Shown piece after piece: positions 8,392 through 16,769 of a stretch of DNA of 64,000 nucleotides. The stretch covers positions 62,001 to 126,000 of the forward strand of contig NZ_CALPCX010000003.1 in the NCBI RefSeq assembly GCF_943193125.1, in the 5' to 3' direction. Numbering within the stretch: position 1 is the stretch's first letter; each line of letters starts with the position of its first letter. The notes beneath the pieces are model-generated. The model searched no databases. It had not been told where the DNA came from and was given only the letters and a program-made list of their open reading frames with translations. The position numbers and the translations under genes were made by a program. Origin of the DNA: Adlercreutzia agrestimuris (GTDB lineage: Bacteria; Actinomycetota; Coriobacteriia; Coriobacteriales; Eggerthellaceae).

Positions 8392-8928
8392 ATGGGAAGA
8401 AACCTGAGTTTGATTCTTGCCGGTTTTGGTGGTCAAGGTGTTTTATTTGCTGGCAAGATAATTGCTACTGCTGGTCTTATTGAAGATCGTGAAGTTTCAT
8501 GGTTGCCGTCATATGGTCCTGAAATGCGCGGAGGTACAGCAAACTGTTCGGTAACCCTTGCAGATGACCCCATTGGTTCTCCGCTTATTACTGCTCCTAA
8601 TGCGCTTATTGTAATGAATCAGCCATCAATGGATAAGTTTGAAAGCGCAGTTGTGCCTGGTGGTGTTGCGGTAGTTGACTCAACACTGGTTCAGCATATT
8701 CCTGATCTTGCTAACGTTTCTGTTTGTGCTGTTCCGGCCACTGAGCTGGCAGAAGAGAACAACATGAAAGGCTTAGCCAATGTCATTTTGGTTGGTAAGC
8801 TTTTTGCTGAAACTCATTTCTGCGAAGAGGAAACGCTATTTGCTGCAATGGAAAAGTGTGTTCCAGCTCGTAAGCGACATCTTCTTGATGCAAACATTGC
8901 TGCTTTGAAGCTTGGCATGCAAGCCTAA
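8392..8928 (+). CDS. 2-oxoacid:ferredoxin oxidoreductase gamma subunit
   Basis: The gamma subunit (178 residues), a Rossmann-like domain thought to contribute to CoA binding. The signature LAGFGGQGVLFAGKI near the N-terminus and WLPSYGPEMRGGTANCSV are characteristic of this family. It starts 3 bases after the beta subunit and closes the four-gene enzyme operon. A 33-base gap then leads to the second XRE-cupin gene, with no terminator between, so transcription may continue into it. Confidence 0.92.
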   Translation: MGRNLSLILAGFGGQGVLFAGKIIATAGLIEDREVSWLPSYGPEMRGGTANCSVTLADDPIGSPLITAPNALIVMNQPSMDKFESAVVPGGVAVVDSTLVQHIPDLANVSVCAVPATELAEENNMKGLANVILVGKLFAETHFCEEETLFAAMEKCVPARKRHLLDANIAALKLGMQA

Positions 8929-8961
8929 AAACCTTAGATATAGACAGAGTAAGGACAAGCT

Positions 8962-9513
8962 ATGGTGCAAGAATTAGCTGACATCGGTTTACGAATTCAG
9001 GGTCTTCGTGAAGCTTGTGATGTTACCCAAGAAGAAATGGCTCAAGAGCTCGGCGTAGATCTTGCGGTCTATCAGGAATGGGAGGCAACTGGCCAAGACG
9101 TGCCCATTTCGGCAATCTATCATATGGCGCATCACTTTGGTGTTGAGTTTACTGAAATTTTAACGGGAACTGCTGCTAAGTTAGAAACCTATCATGTTGT
9201 CAAGAATGGCGAAGGTCGTGAGGTAGACCGATACCCGGGCTATCATTTTGAAGACCTTGCTTGGCGCTATTCGGGAAAAATCATGCAGCCGCTTTTGGTG
9301 GTGTTAGAACCCAGTGTTGAGGCTGCGGAGTTGGTAACCCATACTGGACAGGAATTCAATCTAGTTTTAGATGGAACAGTAGTGGTTACCTGGGGTGATA
9401 AAGAGTTTGAATTGGAGGCAGGCGACTGCATTTATTTCAATCCTCAGTACCCGCATGGGCAGCGCTGCAAAGGAGATAAGCCAGCGCGTTTTGTAACGAT
9501 TATTGCTGAATAA
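8962..9513 (+). CDS. XRE-family regulator with C-terminal cupin domain (copy 2)
   Basis: A 183-residue paralogue of the regulator at 2994-3575. The HTH is at about residues 5-65 (IGLRIQGLREACDVTQEEMA, ending GVEFTEILTG) and the cupin at about 100-180 (THTGQEFNLVLDG, then LEAGDCIYFNPQYPHGQ). The two proteins share layout and the ILTG/LLTG boundary motif but differ in the barrel, consistent with different ligands. It lies 23 bases ahead of the second ligase. The 33-base gap upstream has AAGGA but no clear promoter, suggesting it is read through from the oxidoreductase operon. Confidence 0.85.
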   Translation: MVQELADIGLRIQGLREACDVTQEEMAQELGVDLAVYQEWEATGQDVPISAIYHMAHHFGVEFTEILTGTAAKLETYHVVKNGEGREVDRYPGYHFEDLAWRYSGKIMQPLLVVLEPSVEAAELVTHTGQEFNLVLDGTVVVTWGDKEFELEAGDCIYFNPQYPHGQRCKGDKPARFVTIIAE

Positions 9514-9535
9514 AGAGCGAGAAGGATAGTAGGCT

Positions 9536-11209
9536 GTGGATCACGTATTAAAGCAATATTGCCCTCGTATTGAATTTGATTCGTATGAAGACTTTTTTGA
9601 AAACTTCCAAATAAATGTTCCAGAAGCTTTCAACTTTGGATTTGATGTTATTGATGAGTGGGCACGTGTAGAGCCCGAAAAAGTAGCATTGGTATGGTGC
9701 GATGATCACGACAACGAGAAGATCATCACTTTTAATGAGCTTTCACGTCTTTCAAATCAAGCGGCGAATGCATTCCGCCGTTTAGGCGTTGGCAAAGGTG
9801 ACGTGGTGATGTGTATCCTGCGTCGTCGTTGGGAATACTGGGTTTGTGCAGTTGCGCTTTGCAAGCTTGGTGCAACTATCATACCGGCATCATTGCAGCT
9901 AACCAAAAAAGACGTGATTTACCGCGCAAATAGTGCTGAAGTTAAAGTTGTGGTATGCGTAGATGATGACTATGTATGCACTCAAGTAGAAGAGGCGTTG
10001 CCGGAATCGCCTACTATTTGCGAGAAGCTTTTGGTTGCGGGGCATCGTGATGGTTGGGTGGATTTTGCTGACCTCATTAAAGACGAATCGGAAGCATTTG
10101 ATCGTCCGTGCGGCGATGAGGCTGTGACAAGCAAAGACATCATGCTTATGTACTTTACCAGTGGAACAACTGGTAATCCAAAAGCAGTAGAGCATAATTT
10201 CGCTCATCCACTCGGTCATATCATAACTGCAAAGTACTGGCAGCAGGTTCAGGAAAACAAGTTGCATATGTCTGTTACAGATTCTGGTTGGGCAAAGTTT
10301 GGCTGGGGCAAGATTTATGGTCAGTGGATTGCGGGTGCAACAATTTTTGCCTATGACATGGAAAAATTTGTTCCAACAAAGTTGCTCCAAAAGATTCAGG
10401 ACTATAAGCTGACAACCTTCTGCGCACCTCCAACTATGTATCGTTTTATGCTGCAAGAAGATGTAGCATCCTATGATCTTTCAAGCGTGGAGAATTTTGC
10501 TACTGCAGGTGAGCCACTTAATGCTGAGGTAACGCTTGCATGGGAACGTTTGACGGGTAAGAAAATTCGTGAAGGCTTTGGTCAGACAGAAGGGCCAGTG
10601 CTTTTAGCAACTTTTCCCTGGATAGAGCCTCGACCTGGTTCTATGGGTAAACCTTCTCCTTTGCTTAATATAAAGCTGCTTGATGATGATGGTCAGGAAG
10701 TGGCTGATGGCGAAGAAGGTGCAATTTGCGTAACGGGACTTAAAGAGGCGTATCCGCCTGGTCTTTTTGTGGGCTATTACCATGATGATGAGAAAACGCG
10801 CGAGGCGGTTGGTGGCGAGTACTATAACTTGCACGATATGGCATGGCGTGATTCTGATGGTTATTGCTTTTTTGTTGGTCGCAATGACGATGTGATCAAA
10901 TGCTCAGGTTACCGTATTGGGCCTTTTGAGGTTGAGAGTGCTTTGGTGGAGCATCCAGCAGTTGTGGAGTGTGCAGTTACCGCAGCGCCTGATCCTATCC
11001 GCGGTAAAGTTGTTAAAGCAACTGTTGTTTTGGCGCGTGGCTGGGAACCATCAGATGGCCTGGTGAAAGAACTTCAAAACCATGTCAAAAAAACTACGGC
11101 GCCTTATAAATACCCGCGCATCGTAGAATTTGTTGACGAACTTCCCAAAACAATTGGTGGCAAGATCAAACGTAAACTTATTCGCCAAACGGATGGCATA
11201 AAAGAATAA
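9536..11209 (+). CDS. AMP-forming acid-CoA ligase (copy 2)
   Basis: A 557-residue paralogue of the ligase at 3672-5438. The ATP-loop motif YFTSGTTGNPK starts at Tyr206. The hinge region NLHDMAWRDSDGYCFFVGR and NDDVIKCSGYRIGPFEVES is present, and the catalytic Lys543 lies in TIGGKIKR. It starts with GTG, with GAAGGA 10 bases upstream. Acid-binding pocket segments differ from copy 1, so substrate preference may differ. It is the last gene of the island and is followed by a strong terminator. Together with the oxidoreductase it could activate carboxylic acids for reductive carboxylation to 2-oxoacids; the reverse, fermentative direction is also possible but AMP-forming ligases usually run towards acyl-CoA. 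Confidence 0.9.
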   Translation: MDHVLKQYCPRIEFDSYEDFFENFQINVPEAFNFGFDVIDEWARVEPEKVALVWCDDHDNEKIITFNELSRLSNQAANAFRRLGVGKGDVVMCILRRRWEYWVCAVALCKLGATIIPASLQLTKKDVIYRANSAEVKVVVCVDDDYVCTQVEEALPESPTICEKLLVAGHRDGWVDFADLIKDESEAFDRPCGDEAVTSKDIMLMYFTSGTTGNPKAVEHNFAHPLGHIITAKYWQQVQENKLHMSVTDSGWAKFGWGKIYGQWIAGATIFAYDMEKFVPTKLLQKIQDYKLTTFCAPPTMYRFMLQEDVASYDLSSVENFATAGEPLNAEVTLAWERLTGKKIREGFGQTEGPVLLATFPWIEPRPGSMGKPSPLLNIKLLDDDGQEVADGEEGAICVTGLKEAYPPGLFVGYYHDDEKTREAVGGEYYNLHDMAWRDSDGYCFFVGRNDDVIKCSGYRIGPFEVESALVEHPAVVECAVTAAPDPIRGKVVKATVVLARGWEPSDGLVKELQNHVKKTTAPYKYPRIVEFVDELPKTIGGKIKRKLIRQTDGIKE

Positions 11210-11230
11210 CTACTCATTGCATGGCTTTTG

Positions 11231-11268
11231 CACCCCCTGGATCAATAATTTAGATTCAGGGGGTGTTT
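11231..11268 (+). terminator. Intrinsic terminator closing the acid-CoA ligase/oxidoreductase island
   Basis: A 13-bp stem, CACCCCCTGGATC (11231-11243) with its partner at 11253-11265 (one G-T wobble), a 9-base loop and TTT after it. It lies 22 bases past the ligase stop. Confidence 0.9.
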
Positions 11269-11294
11269 ATATTGTGATTGCTGCTTACCAGAAC

Positions 11295-11309
11295 TTAGCT
11301 GGCAGCTAA
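11295..11309. promoter_or_regulatory. 15-bp palindrome upstream of the DUF4190-like gene
   Basis: TTAGCTG G CAGCTAA is a perfect dyad around one central base, 70 bases before the ATG at 11380. It is either an operator or a small RNA hairpin; nothing in the sequence settles which. Confidence 0.3.
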
Positions 11310-11379
11310 TGAAAACGCTAGGGGCATTCTTTAGCATTCCTTCTTGCATCATTAAAAGAACGAGAAGGGATGATTTTAT

Positions 11380-12195
11380 ATGGATCAGCAACAACCAAGT
11401 GTGCCTTATGGTGCACCAAACCAAAGCAATGCTGTGTCAACGTCAGGCATGGCTATTACCTCACTTGTGCTTGGTATCTTGGCTATCATTTCATCATGGA
11501 TGCCCATCATTAACAATTTTTCAATGATATTGGCTATCCTTGGTGTGATATTTGCAATTATTGGTTTGGTGGGTATCACTAAAGGTAAGAAAAGGGGTAA
11601 AGGTTTAGCTATTGCCGGACTTGTTCTTGGTATTGTGTCTGGAATACTTGTTATCGCTACGCAGGGCATTTATGGTGCGGCAATTGATTCTGCGCGTGAA
11701 GAAATTAACCCCTCTGTTGCTACTACAACTTCGTCTTCAAGTAGCGCCTCAAACGCTACAGGTGATAGCAGCGATACATCGTCAGACAATCAGTCGAATA
11801 AAGAAACTGAGCAAGAAGAATCAATTGATTACAGTAATTTGGTATTGGGTGACTCTATTGAGCTTACCGATGGAACGGTTGTCACTGTTAATTCGGTAGA
11901 GGCTGGGTTGGTTAATTATGACGATTCTCCAATTACTGGCGTTTCCGTTACTTATACCAACACCGGATCCAAAGACATTTCCTTTAATCCTTATGATTGG
12001 AAAGCTCAGGATGCGCAAGGTGCTCAATATAATCAAACATATTACTCCGAGGCCGAAAATAGCCTTTCATCGGGTTCGCTTGCCGCAGGAGGTTCTGTAA
12101 CAGGAAATCTCTATTTTGATGGTGATATTAGCAAGGTACTTTATTACTCAAACATGTTTAATGACAGCGCTACAGCTGGTTGGGTTGTAGAATAG
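11380..12195 (+). CDS. Membrane protein, DUF4190-like N-terminus with Ig-like extracellular domain
   Basis: A 271-residue hypothetical membrane protein. A Gln/Pro/Asn-rich cytoplasmic start is followed by three hydrophobic segments at about residues 24-40, 46-68 and 75-97, the last two joined by a basic loop (TKGKKRGKG), as in DUF4190 proteins. A Ser/Thr/Glu-rich linker (about 108-148) then leads to a beta-rich domain resembling DUF4352/DUF5067 extracellular folds (LGDSIELTDGTVVTVNSVE to the end). Proteins with this layout are common in Gram-positive anaerobes and their role is unknown; they may sense or bind something at the cell surface. It is flanked by a terminator upstream and by a promoter for the HTH gene downstream, so it is probably monocistronic. 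Confidence 0.75.
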   Translation: MDQQQPSVPYGAPNQSNAVSTSGMAITSLVLGILAIISSWMPIINNFSMILAILGVIFAIIGLVGITKGKKRGKGLAIAGLVLGIVSGILVIATQGIYGAAIDSAREEINPSVATTTSSSSSASNATGDSSDTSSDNQSNKETEQEESIDYSNLVLGDSIELTDGTVVTVNSVEAGLVNYDDSPITGVSVTYTNTGSKDISFNPYDWKAQDAQGAQYNQTYYSEAENSLSSGSLAAGGSVTGNLYFDGDISKVLYYSNMFNDSATAGWVVE

Positions 12196-12238
12196 ACTGC
12201 TGATGAGATTAAGTACAGATGACAATGGTAGAGTTCTG

Positions 12239-12266
12239 TTGACACGCTCATCATGTCACCTATAAA
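12239..12266 (+). promoter_or_regulatory. Near-consensus promoter for the HTH/kinase pair
   Basis: TTGACA (12239-12244), a 16-base spacer and TATAAA (12261-12266). The first ATG of the downstream frame (12253) lies inside this promoter, which argues for a start further downstream. Confidence 0.65.
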
Positions 12267-12294
12267 AAACCAGAGAAGAAGAAAGAAGCGTCGG

Positions 12295-12714
12295 GTGCCA
12301 GAACCATTAACAGAAGAATTGCTTAATGAGCTGTTGGCCTCTGGAGACCCGACGGCTTTCATTGAAGATCACCATATTCAAAAACGTACACTGCCTGATT
12401 ATCTTCAATACTTATTGAACATTCATGGACTACAAAGACCAGATGTTATACGTACAGCAGGAATAAACGAAACGTTTGGATATCAGATCTTCATGGGCCA
12501 ACGTGGTGCTTCACGAGATAAAATCTTGCAACTTGCTTTTGCTATGAATTTGACGTTGCGAGAGTGTAATAGACTTCTCAAGCTCTCCGGTGCTAACGAG
12601 TTGTATTGCAAGAACAAGCGTGATGCCATCATCATCTTTTGTTTGGATAAAGGATACACGCTTCAAAAGACCGACGATGAACTATATCGGTTTGGAGAAG
12701 AAACCATTTCTTAA
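12295..12714 (+). CDS. HTH-like protein paired with a Ser/Thr kinase
   Basis: A small protein (139 residues from GTG 12295; 153 if ATG 12253 is used). I chose GTG 12295 because a strong promoter covers 12253, no ribosome-binding site precedes 12253, and codons between the two include consecutive AGA codons unlike neighbouring genes. The core resembles a small XRE-type helical domain (RTLPDYLQYLLNIHGLQR, then VIRTAGINETFGYQIFMGQR, then ILQLAFAMNLTLRECNRLLK). I recognise this as a family often next to Ser/Thr kinases in anaerobic Gram-positives. It may be a substrate, partner or output regulator of the kinase that starts 24 bases downstream. DNA binding is unproven. Confidence 0.7.
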   Translation: MPEPLTEELLNELLASGDPTAFIEDHHIQKRTLPDYLQYLLNIHGLQRPDVIRTAGINETFGYQIFMGQRGASRDKILQLAFAMNLTLRECNRLLKLSGANELYCKNKRDAIIIFCLDKGYTLQKTDDELYRFGEETIS

Positions 12715-12738
12715 ACTGTTTGGTATGATGGTGGCATT

Positions 12739-13986
12739 ATGTCAGACGAACTTTCCGAACATCTTGATGCTCTTCAGCGTGATGATTGCTATCGCGTTAT
12801 TTCGGTATTGAAATCCTCTCCCCAAGAGATTACTGAATTAGTGGTATTTAAAGGAATAAACGGCTCTGAAACAGGGCCGTTTATTCGCAAACGAATTCAA
12901 CGTAATATGGGTACAGGGAGTGCTTACGAAACACTTTATCATGCGCAGCAACAAGGAAAGCGCTTTCTTCATCTTCCCTATATTTATGATTGCTACAACG
13001 CCGGTGAGCAAACCGTTGTAATTATGGAGTATCTCAAAGGGGAGACGCTCCATGAAGTTGCTTATCGTTGCGATCCTTCACTTGCGCTTGCAATAGATAT
13101 ATTTCCGCGCTTATGTGATGCAGTGCTTGAATTACACGAGGCATTCGAGGCGCCTATTATCCACAGAGATATCAAGCCAACAAATATTATTTTGTCTCAA
13201 GGAAGCCTTGGAATTATCGATTTCGGCATTGCACGTCTTTATAAGGAAGGCTCAAGCGAAGATACACATCATTTTGGAACCAAAGAATATGCACCTCCAG
13301 AGCAATTTGGATTTGGACAAACCGATGTGCGTTCAGATGTATATGCGCTTGGTATGGTGTTGTGGTTTTGTTTAACCGAAGAAACGCCTACTGCGCAGGC
13401 ACGCCTTAATGGTTTTATGCATGCAGGTGTTCCAGAGGCGCTTCGTCAGGTTATAGTTCGTGCTACAGCGCTTGATCCAAAAGATCGTTATGCATCAGTG
13501 CGTGCACTTAAACAAGCATTTCTTGAAGCGGTGACAGATATATCATTGCAGAGCAAAGATGCACAAGTTGCGTCGTTGAGATACCCCAAAAATGCAGTTA
13601 AAGCACTTGTCACACCTGCATCATCAGAGTCAATATTGTCTCGATTGCGCTATGCTTTTAAGACAACAAATCCGCTTGGAATCTTGTCGGGTTGTATCAT
13701 GGTCTTTCTTATGGTGGTTTTCTTGGCTGCTTCTGTGCATGTGGCGATTTATCCTGATCCTGACCTCACTTTGGCTCATGCTCCTTTGTATCTTCGGTTA
13801 CTTAATTATGGGTGTATATACCTCTTTATATTCTTTCCTATTTTTACGCTGGGTATACCAAAACAGCTTATAGCTGTCGTAATTCCGAAATTTGCTTCAG
13901 TAAAAATATCACGAAGAATCTTATATGTAGCTCTGAGCATAATCATTTCGTTTGTTTTGGTGGGGATTCTCTCATTTTTGAGATAA
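12739..13986 (+). CDS. Membrane-anchored eukaryotic-type Ser/Thr protein kinase
   Basis: A 415-residue kinase. The catalytic loop HRDIKPTN is at residues 142-149, DFG at 161-163 and the activation segment GTKEYAPPEQ at 180-189. Lys51 (FIRKRI) and Glu64 (SAYETL) are the likely ATP-anchoring pair. The glycine-rich loop is atypical, but the other catalytic residues are present, so activity is likely. The kinase domain ends near residue 265. After a linker come three hydrophobic segments at about 312-335, 350-375 and 390-413. There are no PASTA repeats, unlike PknB; a separate PASTA protein is encoded at 40151. It is co-transcribed with the HTH-like gene. Confidence 0.88.
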   Translation: MSDELSEHLDALQRDDCYRVISVLKSSPQEITELVVFKGINGSETGPFIRKRIQRNMGTGSAYETLYHAQQQGKRFLHLPYIYDCYNAGEQTVVIMEYLKGETLHEVAYRCDPSLALAIDIFPRLCDAVLELHEAFEAPIIHRDIKPTNIILSQGSLGIIDFGIARLYKEGSSEDTHHFGTKEYAPPEQFGFGQTDVRSDVYALGMVLWFCLTEETPTAQARLNGFMHAGVPEALRQVIVRATALDPKDRYASVRALKQAFLEAVTDISLQSKDAQVASLRYPKNAVKALVTPASSESILSRLRYAFKTTNPLGILSGCIMVFLMVVFLAASVHVAIYPDPDLTLAHAPLYLRLLNYGCIYLFIFFPIFTLGIPKQLIAVVIPKFASVKISRRILYVALSIIISFVLVGILSFLR

Positions 13987-14112
13987 AAACACGTAGTCTT
14001 TATGGCTAAACGCCTTCCGGGCACCGTCTTTCGCCTTTCGTTTTGAGATACCTTTAGTACTATGGAAAACACTTTTTTGTACTTACTTACTTGAAATAGA
14101 TAAGGTAATCGC

Positions 14113-14943
14113 ATGTCTTTAAGCTCCCAAGAATTATCGGCGTTACGACCTGATGAGATAGCCCCTGCTGATGTTGAAGCGAAAGTTGAGACCGTTGCAC
14201 AAACCAAAGCTGCGCTCCCTTTTGCAAAGTGTTTTGTTTTGGCCATGCTCTCGGGTGCATTTATCTCGTTTGGCGCTTTATTCTACTGTGTATTCATAGG
14301 CGACCCAACCTTGCCTTTTGGGGTACAGCGTCTTGTGGGTGGCATCTGCTTTTGCCTTGGGCTTGTTTTGGTATTGTGCTGTGGCGCTGAGTTGTTCACT
14401 GGAAACATTTTGATGATTTGCGCAAAAGCCTCAAAACGCATCTCATGGCGTGGTCTATTGCGAAACTGGTCCATTGTCTGGCTTGGTAATCTTTGTGGTT
14501 CGCTCGTAGCAGTTACCATCATTGCACTTGCTGAGATTCCGTCGCTAAACGGGGGAGAAGTAGCACTTGCGATGGTCAATATTGCAGCAGGTAAAGTCGC
14601 TCTTGAACCCATTCCGCTGCTGTTTAAGGCCATCCTTTGTAATATCTTTGTTTGTTTGGCTGTTTGGATTGGCTTTTCTGCTCGCACGGTTGTTGATAAG
14701 GTTATTGGTATTTTGTTGCCAATCTCGGCTTTTGTTGCTTGTGGGTTTGAGCACTGCGTGGCAAACATGTTCTTCTTGCCAATGGGATTGATTCAAAATT
14801 CGCTTGGGGTAGGAGTGGCAGGTGCTGTTGCGTTTGAAGGCGTGGTCTATAACATTCTTTTGGCAACGCTCGGAAACATCATTGGTGGCGTGATTGTGGG
14901 CATTGCATATTGGTATGTCTATGCGCAGCGCTCGGAAAAATAA
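14113..14943 (+). CDS. Formate/nitrite transporter (FNT) family channel
   Basis: A 276-residue integral membrane protein with six predicted membrane helices, typical of FNT pentameric channels for formate, nitrite or hydrosulfide. Recognisable features are ALPFAKCFVLAMLSGAFISF in the first helix, GAELFTGNILMI in the second, WLGNLCGSLVA in the third, and GFEHCVANMFFLPMG in the fifth with the conserved His region. A 30-residue charged N-terminus precedes the first helix. It stands alone between the kinase and the pyr operon. In an anaerobe with ferredoxin-dependent metabolism, formate is the most likely substrate, but the sequence does not decide it. Confidence 0.88.
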   Translation: MSLSSQELSALRPDEIAPADVEAKVETVAQTKAALPFAKCFVLAMLSGAFISFGALFYCVFIGDPTLPFGVQRLVGGICFCLGLVLVLCCGAELFTGNILMICAKASKRISWRGLLRNWSIVWLGNLCGSLVAVTIIALAEIPSLNGGEVALAMVNIAAGKVALEPIPLLFKAILCNIFVCLAVWIGFSARTVVDKVIGILLPISAFVACGFEHCVANMFFLPMGLIQNSLGVGVAGAVAFEGVVYNILLATLGNIIGGVIVGIAYWYVYAQRSEK

Positions 14944-15038
14944 CGCGAATACTTTTACTCAAGCTCACAAACAGAAGAAATAATTGCATAAAAATTGCAA
15001 TATTGCGAAATATCTCTAGCAAAATAGTCATTTTTGCG

Positions 15039-15150
15039 TATACTGGTTCCAGTCCTTTAAAAGCGGTACAGAGAGACCGACAAGGCACATACGAGAGCGC
15101 TTATATAAAGCGCAAAAGTTGAAGCCTACGTCTCTTGCGAGGCTTTTTTT
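15039..15150 (+). promoter_or_regulatory. PyrR-responsive transcription attenuator of the pyr operon
   Basis: The region has all three mutually exclusive structures of a PyrR attenuator. The PyrR-binding anti-antiterminator is CGGT-ACAGAGAG-ACCG (15064-15079) on a lower stem CCTT/AAGG (15054-15057, 15082-15085) with a purine bulge; its loop matches the known CNGNGAG pattern. The antiterminator pairs AGAGAC (15072-15077) and AGGC (15083-15086) with GTCTCT (15130-15135) and GCCT (15124-15127). The terminator is AAGCCT/AGGCTT (15122-15127, 15140-15145) followed by T's to 15150. A possible -10, TATACT (15039-15044), precedes it without a clear -35. By analogy with Bacillus, UMP-bound PyrR would favour termination. 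Confidence 0.85.
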
Positions 15151-15233
15151 CTGCCCATTTTGGCAGGTTGAAACAAGCCATCGCAAAGGCATCTTCAGGT
15201 CGCCTGTACCATCCCAAAAGAAAGGGGTGGGTA

Positions 15234-15821
15234 ATGACCAACGCAGGCACGGTCAAAAGCGTTTGTATGGATGCAGACGAAATTGAGCGCGCTCTTACGC
15301 GCATGGCACACCAGATTCTTGAAAACAACCATGGTGCCAAAAATCTTGCTTTAGTGGGTATTGTTACGCGTGGTGACTTGCTCGCAAAGCGCCTTCAGGA
15401 AAAAATTGAAGAAATTGAGGGAACAAAGGTCCCGCTCGGTAAATTAGATATCAGCTTTTACCGTGATGACTTTGCAACGCATTTGGCTCCCGAAGTTCAT
15501 TCAACTGACATCTTGTTCGATTTAGACGGTAAGGATGTCGTTTTGGTTGACGATGTGTTGTATACCGGTCGAACAATTCGTGCGGCCTTAGATGCACTCA
15601 TGGATATCGGTCGTCCTTCATGTGTTCAGCTTGCAGTACTGGTTGATCGAGGTCATCGCGAACTGCCTATTCGAGCTGATTATGTTGGTAAAAATGTTCC
15701 AAGCGCATCCGATGAAAACGTTCGTTTGTTCTTGGAAGAGGTAGATGATAAATCTGAGGTAGAGATTTTGGCAATTGAGCCAGGTATGCGTGCAGGATCT
15801 GCACCTTTGGGGGGTGAATAA
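15234..15821 (+). CDS. pyrR: PyrR: pyr operon attenuation regulator/uracil phosphoribosyltransferase
   Basis: A 195-residue bifunctional protein that binds pyr mRNA and has uracil phosphoribosyltransferase activity. The PRPP-binding loop is [19 protein letters not shown]. The N-terminal part (ARM-like segment [18 protein letters not shown], then [15 protein letters not shown]) matches PyrR rather than other PRTases. I chose ATG 15234 because AAAGGGGTGGG precedes it and because the longer open frame from 15135 runs back through the attenuator terminator. The attenuator lies directly upstream, so PyrR controls its own operon. A 10-residue N-terminal extension relative to Bacillus PyrR is visible. 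Confidence 0.95.
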   Translation: MTNAGTVKSVCMDADEIERALTRMAHQILENNHGAKNLALVGIVTRGDLLAKRLQEKIEEIEGTKVPLGKLDISFYRDDFATHLAPEVHSTDILFDLDGKDVVLVDDVLYTGRTIRAALDALMDIGRPSCVQLAVLVDRGHRELPIRADYVGKNVPSASDENVRLFLEEVDDKSEVEILAIEPGMRAGSAPLGGE

Positions 15822-15824
15822 TCA

Positions 15825-16769
15825 ATGGCTTTCAACCATAAGCACTTGATTGATATTACGGAATACTCTGCAGACGATATTATGACTATTCTTGAAACTG
15901 CAACACGTTTCAAGGAAGTCAACGAGCGTCGTATTAAGCAGGTTCCAACTCTAAAAGGCGTAACCGTCGTTAATATGTTCAACGAGCCCTCAACGCGTAC
16001 GCGCTCATCATTTGAGATTGCTGAAAAGCGCCTTTCTGCAAACAGCTTGAATTTCGGAGGTTCTTCAACTTCAACCGTAAAGGGCGAAAGCTTGGTGGAC
16101 ACAGTAGAGACTCTGTGCTCTTACAAAATTGATATGATTATTGTGCGCGATAAGCATGCTGGTGTTCCGCGCAAAATCGCTGACGTATCTGGTGTTCATG
16201 TAATTGATGCAGGTGACGGCAAACACCAACATCCCACCCAAGCACTTCTAGACTTGTACTCAATTTGGGAGCGCAAGGGAGATCTTAATGGTTTGAAAGT
16301 GGGTGTTGTTGGCGATATCGGACATTCGCGCGTGTGCGGATCTTTGATTCCCGCTCTCAAGATTATGGGGTGTGAAGTAACAGTTATTGCTCCGCCTACG
16401 CTTTTGCCAGCACGCCCTGATATTTTAGGCGCCGATCATGTGACTTCAAATCTTGATGAAGCGCTGCCCGAATTGGATGTTGTTTATATGCTGCGCATCC
16501 AACGCGAGCGCTTGGAGGGAGCTCCTTATCCTTCGCTTCGCGAATACAACTTGCTGTATGGTCTTACGCAAGAGCGCGAGCATCTTATGAAGCCCGATGC
16601 TTTGATTTGTCATCCAGGTCCTATCAACCGCGGTGTAGAGCTTGATAGCTATATGGCTGATCATCCTAAACGCTCTATCATCTTAGATCAGGTTTATGCT
16701 GGTATTTTAACGCGTATGGCTGCACTTTATCTGCTGTTAGGAGGGAGCGAAGATGGCATTACTGCTTAA
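15825..16769 (+). CDS. pyrB: Aspartate carbamoyltransferase catalytic subunit
   Basis: Joins carbamoyl phosphate and aspartate, the committed step of pyrimidine synthesis. The 314-residue length is normal. The carbamoyl-phosphate loop STRTRSSF is at residues 56-63, HPTQALLDLYSI follows in the middle, and the aspartate-binding end shows HPGPINRGVEL. No regulatory subunit gene (pyrI) is present, so it is probably the unregulated trimer class as in Bacillus. It starts 3 bases after pyrR and overlaps pyrC by 17 bases, so translation is coupled. Confidence 0.96.
   Translation: MAFNHKHLIDITEYSADDIMTILETATRFKEVNERRIKQVPTLKGVTVVNMFNEPSTRTRSSFEIAEKRLSANSLNFGGSSTSTVKGESLVDTVETLCSYKIDMIIVRDKHAGVPRKIADVSGVHVIDAGDGKHQHPTQALLDLYSIWERKGDLNGLKVGVVGDIGHSRVCGSLIPALKIMGCEVTVIAPPTLLPARPDILGADHVTSNLDEALPELDVVYMLRIQRERLEGAPYPSLREYNLLYGLTQEREHLMKPDALICHPGPINRGVELDSYMADHPKRSIILDQVYAGILTRMAALYLLLGGSEDGITA

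Noticed and set aside
14283..14768. 161-residue minus-strand frame inside the FNT gene
   Set aside because: Antisense of a membrane protein; no start context and no family match.
15135..15233. Upstream extension of pyrR
   Set aside because: Runs through the attenuator terminator; PyrR family begins near ATG 15234, which has a good ribosome-binding site.
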